The notes beneath the pieces are model-generated. The model did not search any database and was not told where the DNA came from. It worked only from the letters and a program-made list of their open reading frames with translations. A stretch of DNA of 26,119 nt from a virus: positions 1-26,119 of the IMG/VR virus record IMGVR_UViG_3300028829_004128. One strand, given 5' to 3'. Both the position numbers and the translations under genes were made by a program. Shown piece by piece: positions 21,064 to 26,119 of this stretch. Position 1 is the first letter of the stretch. The number at the start of each line of letters is the position of its first letter.

Positions 21064-21513
21064 ATGGCTAAAGTAAAAGCAGCTGGGATATTCCTAGTAA
21101 CATTAGATAGAAGAATTCTAGTTGGACACCCAACGAATCATAAGCCAAGTTTTTGGTCCATACCTAAGGGTAAGGTTGATGAGGGTGAGACTAGTCTCGA
21201 AGCTGCTATTAGAGAGACCTATGAAGAATCCAATGTAAAGTTATTTAAAGACTTACATGATTTCATTGACTTAGGTACTCATGTTTACCGTCATAAGAAG
21301 AAGGAGATTAGGATATACGCTCACCTAGAGACTGAACATTCAAGGTGGTATGACTTAAACATTAAATGTAATTCTAATGTTCCAATAGAAAGGGGTGGTT
21401 TTCCAGAGTTTGATAACTTTGAATGGGTTACCTTCGATGAAGCAAAGAAAATATTACATAATACTCAAGTTGAAGGACTAAAGGTGTTAGAACAAAAATT
21501 AGGTATGATATGA
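21064..21513 (+). CDS. Nudix hydrolase, 149 aa
   Basis: Nudix box from G36 to V58: GKVDEGET (G36, E42) then AAIRETYEESNV (R50, E51, E54, E55), complete except Ser for the final Gly. The preceding FWSIPKGKVDEGE and the N-terminal KVKAAGIFLVTLDRRILVG strand are standard. It cleaves a nucleoside diphosphate linked to another group; the substrate (dNTP, Ap4A, ADP-ribose, RNA cap) cannot be read from the box. It is a second Nudix gene besides the domain in NadM. Two bp after the previous gene; ATGA overlap with a short membrane gene. Confidence 0.9.
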   Translation: MAKVKAAGIFLVTLDRRILVGHPTNHKPSFWSIPKGKVDEGETSLEAAIRETYEESNVKLFKDLHDFIDLGTHVYRHKKKEIRIYAHLETEHSRWYDLNIKCNSNVPIERGGFPEFDNFEWVTFDEAKKILHNTQVEGLKVLEQKLGMI

Positions 21514-21674
21514 TAAAGTTTTTTGAATTTATGAACACATGCTCACCATCAAGGACAGTATTATATTTACTATTCATTACTATAATTACGTATATAAGCT
21601 TTGTAGGGTTAGTTGGTCTTGTTAGAACAATTAGAGGGTGTAATGATGAACACTACAATGAGATAGATGAATAA
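21510..21674 (+). CDS. small single-pass membrane protein, 54 aa
   Basis: ATG 21510 overlaps the Nudix stop (ATGA) and the frame runs to TAA at 21672-21674, overlapping the next start by 8 bp. The peptide has a polar head (MIKFFEFMNTCSPSR), one hydrophobic helix (TVLYLLFITIITYISFVGLV) and an acidic tail (CNDEHYNEIDE). It exactly fills what would otherwise be a 153-bp gap in a gene-dense stretch, which supports it. Function unknown. Confidence 0.65.
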   Translation: MIKFFEFMNTCSPSRTVLYLLFITIITYISFVGLVGLVRTIRGCNDEHYNEIDE

Positions 21675-22248
21675 TAAACTACTAACAAGTATCAGAAGAT
21701 TACAGGTATTATTTAGTGTAGCTGTTTTCATACTAGTAACTATAATGTGTCACTTGGTAACTGGTTTTGATATAAAAGAAATTCAATTGTCCGTATGGGG
21801 TTCACATCCAATAGTTGGAGAAGCATGGAATATGGCAATAATACTCATGTCGTTTACCATCCTATCTAATGTGGTAATTTGGATTTATAGACACCCAAGA
21901 TTGAAATATAAGTTATTATTCTATACTCTATTTTCCATACCATCAATTTGTTTATTCATTGTAGGATATTTCCCAATTAAATACGAAGCACTTCACAGTA
22001 TACCAGCATTTATATACTTCTTTATGTATCCATTGATTATATTTGTTATGGTTTTTATAAATAGAATGTATATATCATACAACGAATGGGTTAAACATAT
22101 GATAATATGCTTACTCATGATAATAGTTCCTTTGTTACTTATGTCACAGTTCAAGGGAATGGGGTTGGCTGAGATTGCACACGCACTTATGGTGTCTACT
22201 TGGAATCTAATGATACTCAAAAAACATAAAAATTATGAACAGAATTGA
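21667..22248 (+). CDS. six-helix integral membrane protein, DUF998-like, 193 aa
   Basis: About six hydrophobic segments: near 13-33, 56-74, 84-101, 112-132, 143-159 and 165-183. The loop VGYFPIKYEALHSIPAFIYF, with a His after a short periplasmic turn, and the closing GMGLAEIAHALMVSTWNLMI resemble DUF998-type membrane proteins, though I am not certain of the family. No protease or transporter motif seen. A possible role is superinfection exclusion or envelope change. It overlaps the Smr gene by 14 bp. Confidence 0.7.
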   Translation: MNNKLLTSIRRLQVLFSVAVFILVTIMCHLVTGFDIKEIQLSVWGSHPIVGEAWNMAIILMSFTILSNVVIWIYRHPRLKYKLLFYTLFSIPSICLFIVGYFPIKYEALHSIPAFIYFFMYPLIIFVMVFINRMYISYNEWVKHMIICLLMIIVPLLLMSQFKGMGLAEIAHALMVSTWNLMILKKHKNYEQN

Positions 22249-22456
22249 TTTACATGGTGTTAGACATAGTGAAGTATCAAGAGTACTTGAGCAGTTTATA
22301 TACGACCATATGTTGAAACAATCTAAAGAGATAGAAGTAGTTACTGGTAATAGTAGTAGAATGAAAGAAATTGTCAAGGAAATAGTCGTTGATTATGGAA
22401 TGGAAGCTACTGAACAATGGGGTAACAATGGTACAATGATAATTAGTCTAGTGTGA
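22235..22456 (+). CDS. standalone Smr (MutS-related) domain protein, 73 aa
   Basis: The protein is little more than one Smr domain: IDLHGVRHSEVSRVLEQFI with the DLHG motif at residues 4-7, EVVTGNSSRMKEIVKEIV in the place of the usual 'viTGkG...L...v', and GTMIISLV in the place of 'G.t.v.l'. Smr domains bind and nick branched DNA or, in other members, cleave RNA on stalled ribosomes. The HGxG-type loop is altered (TGNSS), so activity is uncertain. The stop overlaps the next start as GTGA. Confidence 0.82.
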   Translation: MNRIDLHGVRHSEVSRVLEQFIYDHMLKQSKEIEVVTGNSSRMKEIVKEIVVDYGMEATEQWGNNGTMIISLV

Positions 22457-22698
22457 AACAGTGGGTAGTTTACATACTACTATGCTCAGATAACACACTT
22501 TATACTGGAATAACCAACGATTTAGATAATAGGTTAGATAAACACAATAAGGGAACTGGTGCTAAATATACTAGAGGTCGTGGACCAGTTACATGTGTAT
22601 ACAAAAAAGACATGGACAACAAGTCTTCGGCACTCAAAGAAGAATATAGAATTAAACAATTAACAAAGAAAAATAAATTAGAATTGATTTATGGTTGA
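22453..22698 (+). CDS. GIY-YIG nuclease, YhbQ/UPF0213-like, 81 aa
   Basis: Starts with GTG at 22453 in a GTGA overlap with the Smr stop; there is no ATG before the domain. VVYILLCSDNTLYTGITNDL gives the GIY (VYI) and YIG (YTG) motifs, R27 follows in LDNRLDKHN, and ALKEEYRIKQL holds the metal-binding Glu. Length and plan match the single-domain UvrC-like YhbQ family, which acts on DNA, often damaged or branched. Neighbouring Smr gene suggests a DNA-processing pair. Confidence 0.88.
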   Translation: MKQWVVYILLCSDNTLYTGITNDLDNRLDKHNKGTGAKYTRGRGPVTCVYKKDMDNKSSALKEEYRIKQLTKKNKLELIYG

Positions 22699-23110
22699 AA
22701 TGAATGATATGATAATCAAGTACATTGACAGCGTTTACGAGGTCAAGGGTGGTATTATTGTGCATTCATTTGGCACGAGGGTTTATTTTAATGAGATACA
22801 TAAACACATTACAGATACATTTAATTTAGATGAATTCGTTGCTATTGGTTATTTAATTAGTTGTTTTTCAGACACTGAATTAGACTACGACATGTTCGTA
22901 TGTGAAGAGAGACCACTGACTATGCTTGATTTGCTTAATATGGATTATGTAATGGGTGTTGACCCAGCAATGGATAATGAACCACCAGCAGACCCAACAA
23001 GATATTATGGATATGCTATGCGTAGAAATGCTAGAGCGGGTATTCAATTAGGGAATGATGATATGGTTGATGCTATAAGATTTGCAATTCTAAATAATCC
23101 AGCACCTTAG
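22691..23110 (+). CDS. hypothetical protein, 139 aa
   Basis: ATG 22691 overlaps the GIY-YIG gene by 8 bp; ATG 22700 in frame avoids overlap. The first half is mixed strand and helix (MIIKYIDSVYEVKGGIIVHS, LDEFVAIGYLISCFSDTELD), the second half is Pro/Asp-rich (VDPAMDNEPPADPTRYYGYA) and ends DDMVDAIRFAILNNPAP. No recognised family. Last gene before promoter P23162. Confidence 0.7.
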   Translation: MVEMNDMIIKYIDSVYEVKGGIIVHSFGTRVYFNEIHKHITDTFNLDEFVAIGYLISCFSDTELDYDMFVCEERPLTMLDLLNMDYVMGVDPAMDNEPPADPTRYYGYAMRRNARAGIQLGNDDMVDAIRFAILNNPAP

Positions 23111-23147
23111 GGGTTCGGTAATGTATTTATGAATAGGAGAGAATAAT

Positions 23148-23180
23148 ATTCCAAGATTAATTTGCATTTGTCGTTGGAAT
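23148..23180 (+). promoter_or_regulatory. inverted repeat around the P23162 -35 box, possible operator
   Basis: ATTCCAA (23148-23154) and TTGGAAT (23174-23180) are perfect 7-bp inverted arms, 26 bp centre to centre, with TTG (23162-23164) between them and the -7 box starting 5 bp after the right arm. The spacing would place both arms on a similar DNA face for a dimeric repressor. A chance match is possible. Confidence 0.35.
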
Positions 23181-23192
23181 TCAGTATATTTG
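23162..23192 (+). promoter_or_regulatory. Bacteroidetes-type promoter (P23162)
   Basis: TTG at 23162-23164 (TTTG from 23161), 20-nt spacer, TATATTTG at 23185-23192, 9 nt before ATG 23202. It sits in the 91-bp gap 23111-23201, which otherwise holds only the inverted repeat. Confidence 0.85.
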
Positions 23193-23201
23193 TAATAGTT
23201 A

Positions 23202-23576
23202 ATGAAAAGAATAGTAACAAGAAAAGCTAAACTTGAGAATAAAATTAGAGAAGAGTTATCGAAACCGAAACCACAAGTAGGTCCGATATTAGACGCAGTA
23301 GAGAGTTTTCACAAGGATAACCTAGCAACAATTGAGAAGCTAAAGAAGAAAAAACAGATTGATACAAAGAGAATAAATGGTGCACTTAAGCAATCCATCA
23401 ACGCTCACGGACCAATCACCAAGTTATTAATAGGTAGTGCATCTAAGAGAATCTATGGGTCACTTCTAAGTAACGAGAATGAAGAAGAAAAGAAAAAGAA
23501 ACTATCAATCAAGTCAATGCTTGTTGGTGGTGGAATAATAACAGTTTTATATATAATATTTAAAGTAATATTTTAA
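23202..23576 (+). CDS. C-terminally membrane-anchored basic protein, 124 aa
   Basis: A basic, helical cytoplasmic part (VTRKAKLENKIREELSKPKP, LATIEKLKKKKQIDTKRING, NENEEEKKKKLSIKS) ends in one hydrophobic helix (MLVGGGIITVLYIIFKVIF), the layout of a tail-anchored protein. No signal peptide. It could tether nucleic acid or a complex to the membrane, or act as a lysis accessory; nothing specific points to either. TAATG junction with the HAD gene that follows. Confidence 0.75.
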   Translation: MKRIVTRKAKLENKIREELSKPKPQVGPILDAVESFHKDNLATIEKLKKKKQIDTKRINGALKQSINAHGPITKLLIGSASKRIYGSLLSNENEEEKKKKLSIKSMLVGGGIITVLYIIFKVIF

Positions 23577-24139
23577 TGGATACAAAGAAATTAATTAGAG
23601 AGGGTCTTGACAAGTCAAAGATAACAAGTATTGAAGTTTTCGATTTTGATGGAACTACCATGGATACACTTAACCCAGATAAGGGTAAGCCAATCTACAA
23701 AGCTAAGACTGGAAATGATTGGCAGTGGCAAGGATGGTGGGGTAGACCAGAATCTCTTGATATGCAAGTATTCGACTTTCAACCAATACCAGAAGTTAAA
23801 GCTGCTTACAACAAAGTAGCACCAAATGTAAACGCACTCAAGGTGTCACTTACTGGTCGTAGACCAAAGTTAAAGAGTTTTGTTGAGGCTATCCTAAACG
23901 CTAATGGGTATAAGTTTGATAGATACCTATACAACTATGGTAGTGATACACTTTCTAATAAAATAGAACAAGTGAATGCATTGCTTGAGGAATTCCCTAA
24001 CGTTAAATATGTGGCAATGTATGACGATAGAGATGAGCACGTACCTACATTCAAGAAGTGGGGTGATGACCAAATCAAGAGTGGTCGATTAGAAGATTTC
24101 AATTTCACACATGTCTACAACGAAGAGTGGACTAAATAA
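23576..24139 (+). CDS. HAD phosphatase of the Swiss-Army-Knife RNA-repair type, 187 aa
   Basis: Motif I is FDFDGT (D23, D25, T27), then WQGWWGRPESL (51-61), a tract typical of HAD domains in Swiss Army Knife RNA-repair proteins, then SLTGRRPKLK (T93, G94, R95) as motif II, K129, and AMYDDRDEH (D150, D151) as motif IV. All catalytic residues are present. The family is thought to trim phosphates from RNA ends before ligation. The N-terminus MDTKKLIREGL resembles MDIKKELRKGL of the 2H protein at 1290. TAATG-coupled to the tail-anchored protein gene. Confidence 0.8.
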   Translation: MDTKKLIREGLDKSKITSIEVFDFDGTTMDTLNPDKGKPIYKAKTGNDWQWQGWWGRPESLDMQVFDFQPIPEVKAAYNKVAPNVNALKVSLTGRRPKLKSFVEAILNANGYKFDRYLYNYGSDTLSNKIEQVNALLEEFPNVKYVAMYDDRDEHVPTFKKWGDDQIKSGRLEDFNFTHVYNEEWTK

Positions 24140-24145
24140 TTCATT

Positions 24146-24517
24146 ATGAACCCAGCGTTTTTACAAGAATACATAGCTTGTTCTGCAATCTATTACCCTA
24201 ACGGGGATAAATTTCAGTTACAACCAGCAAATATTGATAATGGGTTTGTTGCTTGTGGTCATAGACATGCTCACTGTAGAATTCCACTAGTTGAGATGTT
24301 TTATCCTAATTGGCAAGAAGAGAGAGACTCTGGTATGCCCTTAGAGGAACAACCTAGAATTCATGTAATCAGAAATGAGATACAAGGCTTTTTAACAAGT
24401 AAAAATAGGTTTGTTGATAGGATAGAGGGTATGGCAATAGCACTAGCGGCTGACCAAATCCTTCCAGACCGTAAGAGAAACTTACAAGAGATATTATACA
24501 GCGAAGATATATACTAG
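24146..24517 (+). CDS. conserved phage-type hypothetical protein, 123 aa
   Basis: Begins EYIACSAIYYPNGDKFQLQP, then FVACGHRHAHC with His/Cys residues, and a C-terminal half EIQGFLTSKNRFVDRIEGMA, IALAADQ, LYSEDIY. The 'QGF.Ts...Fv.R.ea...A..aqQ......LySEDlY' ending is shared by many phage proteins of unknown function. The CGHRHAHC stretch could bind metal. Six bp after the HAD gene. Confidence 0.8.
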   Translation: MNPAFLQEYIACSAIYYPNGDKFQLQPANIDNGFVACGHRHAHCRIPLVEMFYPNWQEERDSGMPLEEQPRIHVIRNEIQGFLTSKNRFVDRIEGMAIALAADQILPDRKRNLQEILYSEDIY

Positions 24518-24520
24518 ATT

Positions 24521-24790
24521 ATGGATATTAACGACAGAACAAGAATCAGAATTAATAATAAATTAAACAATAGAGTTATGAGAAACAAAAAAACAAGTTA
24601 CAACACAGGAAGTAAAGGATTTCAAAATTTCGGATTATTCGCACTTGGTGTGTGGGCATATTTCATTATTGCATGGGTAGTTAACGTTATTAAGTTAGTT
24701 AACTGTGACTTTGAAGGTCCATGGAAAGATGAAATCATTCACGCAATTGGTCTTATTGGACCAGCAGCTGGTATAACAGTTTGGTTCTAA
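24521..24790 (+). CDS. small membrane protein, 89 aa
   Basis: The N-terminal 30 residues are basic and polar (DRTRIRINNKLNNRVMRNKK), followed by a hydrophobic helix (GLFALGVWAYFIIAWVVNVI) and a second weaker one (IIHAIGLIGPAAGITVWF) at the C-terminus. Two passes with both ends on the same side are likely. No family recognised. Closely spaced (3 bp) from the previous gene. Confidence 0.72.
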   Translation: MDINDRTRIRINNKLNNRVMRNKKTSYNTGSKGFQNFGLFALGVWAYFIIAWVVNVIKLVNCDFEGPWKDEIIHAIGLIGPAAGITVWF

Positions 24791-24791
24791 G

Positions 24792-25001
24792 ATGAGTTGG
24801 ACACCAATAGATGAGGGTAGTCCACCAATGGAATGTCTTGTAACGGTTAAATTTGGGGGTGGAAGTAAAGTGGTTTTTTTAGCCTATCAAATTGGTGATA
24901 TGGATTGGACACCAGTATGTTCTGATAAGTCAATTATTGAATCATTAGATAACGCTGAGGTTACTCATTGGATGCATCCACCAGAACCAGCAAAAGATTA
25001 A
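24792..25001 (+). CDS. DUF551 domain protein, 69 aa
   Basis: SWTPIDEGSPPMECLVTVKF at the start and AEVTHWMHPPEPAKD at the end are the two signatures of DUF551 ('W.p..e.lP', 'VTHWmplPepP'). This small domain is very common in phages and prophages and its function is not known. Length is standard for a single domain. One bp after the previous stop. Confidence 0.88.
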   Translation: MSWTPIDEGSPPMECLVTVKFGGGSKVVFLAYQIGDMDWTPVCSDKSIIESLDNAEVTHWMHPPEPAKD

Positions 25002-25002
25002 T

Positions 25003-25428
25003 ATGTTTAAAAAGAAACGAATTGAGTTGGGTGAAGGACATATAGTTCAACACACCATCTTCGAGAACAAACGCTTGGGTGGTATTTGGCTTTACAATTG
25101 GCAAACAATTAAGCAAAATAGATTCCATACTCACGCATTCAGTAGCTATGCATTCCTCCTTAGAGGGTCATACACAGAAGAAGTAATAATAAATGGTAAG
25201 ATAGAACAAAGAATAGTTAATCAACGCTTCAAGCCAAGATATCTACCTAAGAACTATTGTCATAAGATTTTAAAAGCAGAGCCTAAGACATGGACAATAG
25301 TATTCTTCGGTAAGTGGATACCCAATTGGTGGGAATACTTTGAGGATACAAAGACATGGGTAAAGTACTCATGGGGTCGAAAGGTAGTTGAGAAGGTTAA
25401 AGGAAACGAAAAAACAAAAATATTATGA
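25003..25428 (+). CDS. cupin-fold protein, 141 aa
   Basis: Residues about 40-110 show the cupin barrel: NRFHTHAFSSYAFLLRGSYT with two His (H42, H44), a Glu-rich strand (EEVIINGKIEQRI), then RYLPKNYCHKI with a third His and TWTIVFFGKW. The 'H.H....a..LkGsY.Ee' and 'wH.i......tWtlf..G' pattern is typical of small phage and bacterial cupins. Metal binding is likely. The tail (WWEYFEDTKTWVKYSWGRK) is aromatic. Substrate unknown. Confidence 0.78.
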   Translation: MFKKKRIELGEGHIVQHTIFENKRLGGIWLYNWQTIKQNRFHTHAFSSYAFLLRGSYTEEVIINGKIEQRIVNQRFKPRYLPKNYCHKILKAEPKTWTIVFFGKWIPNWWEYFEDTKTWVKYSWGRKVVEKVKGNEKTKIL

Positions 25429-26027
25429 TATTTAATAAAAATATGGAAATTTACGCAAAGAGAGGACAGAAGGTAATTGTGACAAAGCGAACAGCACACA
25501 ATGGTTATGATTCTCAAGAACAAGATGTAGCAAAACACTTACAGATTGGTAAGATATACACTGTTGAAAAAACTGAGGTTCATTCATCTAGTACAACAGT
25601 ACAGTTAAAAGAGTTTCCAAACAAGAATTGGAATAGTGTTAACTTTATCGACTATGTTGATAAACCACTTAAAGATGACTTTCATGAACCAGCTGAATTT
25701 AATGGTGAACCATTATTTTGTGAGGGTGCATATGGGTTTGCTATTAGAAAATGGAAAAGAGATAATGAAGAACAAATCGAAGCACGTAATATGTACAAGG
25801 AAGGTGTTACAAAGTTAGCTGATAGTGAAATGATTGTTAGTAGTATTAGAGCCTATGATAGGAATGCCAACGGTTGTCTTCGTCACAAGAAGGATGTTAT
25901 GGTGTCTTATACAAAAGAAGGTAGCAAGACTATATATGACTTGTTCCTTACAAGAGACCAAGCGTTGGCTTTACACAAGGAATTGGGTAAGTCTATTCTT
26001 AACAATCCGCTTAGAAAGTCAGATTAA
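25425..26027 (+). CDS. hypothetical protein with SH3-like N-terminal part, 200 aa
   Basis: ATG 25425 overlaps the cupin stop as ATGA; ATG 25443 in frame is the alternative. Residues about 8-75 (GQKVIVTKRTAHNGYDSQEQ, IGKIYTVEKTEVHSSS, NWNSVNFIDY) look like a small barrel of the kind in the 361-603 protein. The rest (FCEGAYGFAIRKWKRDNEEQ, VSYTKEGSKTIYDLFLTRDQ, ALALHKELGKSIL) is a separate alpha/beta region. No recognised family. Last full gene of the window. Confidence 0.72.
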   Translation: MIFNKNMEIYAKRGQKVIVTKRTAHNGYDSQEQDVAKHLQIGKIYTVEKTEVHSSSTTVQLKEFPNKNWNSVNFIDYVDKPLKDDFHEPAEFNGEPLFCEGAYGFAIRKWKRDNEEQIEARNMYKEGVTKLADSEMIVSSIRAYDRNANGCLRHKKDVMVSYTKEGSKTIYDLFLTRDQALALHKELGKSILNNPLRKSD

Positions 26028-26030
26028 TAT

Positions 26031-26061
26031 TTGGTTTATTGAATTTAATTTAGTATCTTTG
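26031..26061 (+). promoter_or_regulatory. Bacteroidetes-type promoter, leaderless arrangement (P26031)
   Basis: TTG at 26031-26033, 20-nt spacer, TATCTTTG at 26054-26061 preceded by TTTAG. The box ends 4 nt before ATG 26066, exactly as at P10177, and the linker (TAGT) matches three of the four bases of CAGT there. Confidence 0.85.
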
Positions 26062-26065
26062 TAGT

Positions 26066-26119
26066 ATGATAACAGACAATCTTAAAGAAGCATTACTTAA
26101 CAAACATAGTACATCACTG
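26066..26119 (+). CDS. 5' end of a hypothetical gene (partial)
   Basis: ATG 26066 opens a frame that runs to the right edge with 18 codons and no stop (ITDNLKEALLNKHSTSL). The promoter immediately upstream supports the start. A helical N-terminus is suggested; nothing else can be said because the gene is cut by the window end. Confidence 0.65.
   Translation, partial: MITDNLKEALLNKHSTSL

Noticed and set aside
22038-22045. TATATTTG box inside the six-helix membrane protein gene
   Set aside because: No -35 TTG at N20; the Smr start is almost 200 nt further on.
1-26119. tRNA genes, CRISPR arrays, insertion sequences, attachment sites
   Set aside because: Gaps between genes are at most 91 bp and contain promoters or short hairpins; no cloverleaf, spaced repeat array, transposase or terminal inverted repeats were seen.

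Overview
This window looks like an accessory and early-metabolism region of a large, AT-rich tailed phage (or prophage) of a Bacteroidetes host, most likely a flavobacterial-type host. All 55 genes I call lie on the + strand. They are short, packed with 1-14 bp overlaps (ATGA, GTGA, TAATG junctions) and rarely have Shine-Dalgarno-like leaders. Eight intergenic or gene-end sites match the Bacteroidetes housekeeping promoter (TTG at -33, TAnnTTTG at -7), each with exactly 20 nt between TTG and TAnnTTTG. No structural, packaging or replication genes are visible, and I found no tRNA, CRISPR array or IS element. No gene-free stretch exceeds 300 bp; the longest is 91 bp (23111-23201).

Layout by predicted transcription unit. 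(A) 1-3148: small hypotheticals, a FVFGSN/HGAGAA (macro-like) protein, a 2H phosphoesterase, a PD-(D/E)XK nuclease-like protein and a PrsW-type membrane protease. (B) P3151: 3206-3858, two hypotheticals. (C) P3862: 3929-5405, a histone-H1-like protein, a YqeY-domain protein and one hypothetical. (D) P5424: 5475-10199, bifunctional NMN adenylyltransferase/Nudix (NadM), nicotinamide phosphoribosyltransferase (NadV/NAMPT), a lipoprotein, and a dCMP-deaminase-like protein lacking its active-site segment. (E) P10177: 10212-14533, a HAD phosphatase, a 2OG-Fe(II) oxygenase, a Mom-like GNAT protein, a sirtuin and hypotheticals. (F) P14537: 14595-18166, PRPP synthetase, two tandem ECF-type sigma factors and a Thg1-like 3'-5' polymerase, ending in a hairpin. 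(G) P18176: 18237-23110, a T5-A1-like metallophosphoesterase, a zinc-ribbon mini-gene between 22-bp direct repeats, a nucleoside deoxyribosyltransferase-like protein, a Nudix hydrolase, membrane proteins, an Smr protein and a GIY-YIG protein. (H) P23162: 23202-26027, a tail-anchored protein, a HAD RNA-repair-type phosphatase, a DUF551 protein, a cupin and others. (I) P26031: a gene cut by the window end.

Three themes stand out. First is NAD+ metabolism: PRPP synthetase, NAMPT and NMNAT together would rebuild NAD+ from nicotinamide and ribose-5-phosphate, which fits the NAD+ reconstitution pathways known in phages as a counter to NAD+-depleting defences. A sirtuin, Nudix enzymes and a macro-like protein accompany it. 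Second is RNA/tRNA repair: Thg1-like protein, HAD_SAK-type phosphatase, 2H phosphoesterase and YqeY. Third is transcriptional takeover: two phage ECF sigma factors plus a PrsW-like protease, the family that releases ECF sigma factors elsewhere. All functions are inferred from motifs read by eye; no database search was run.
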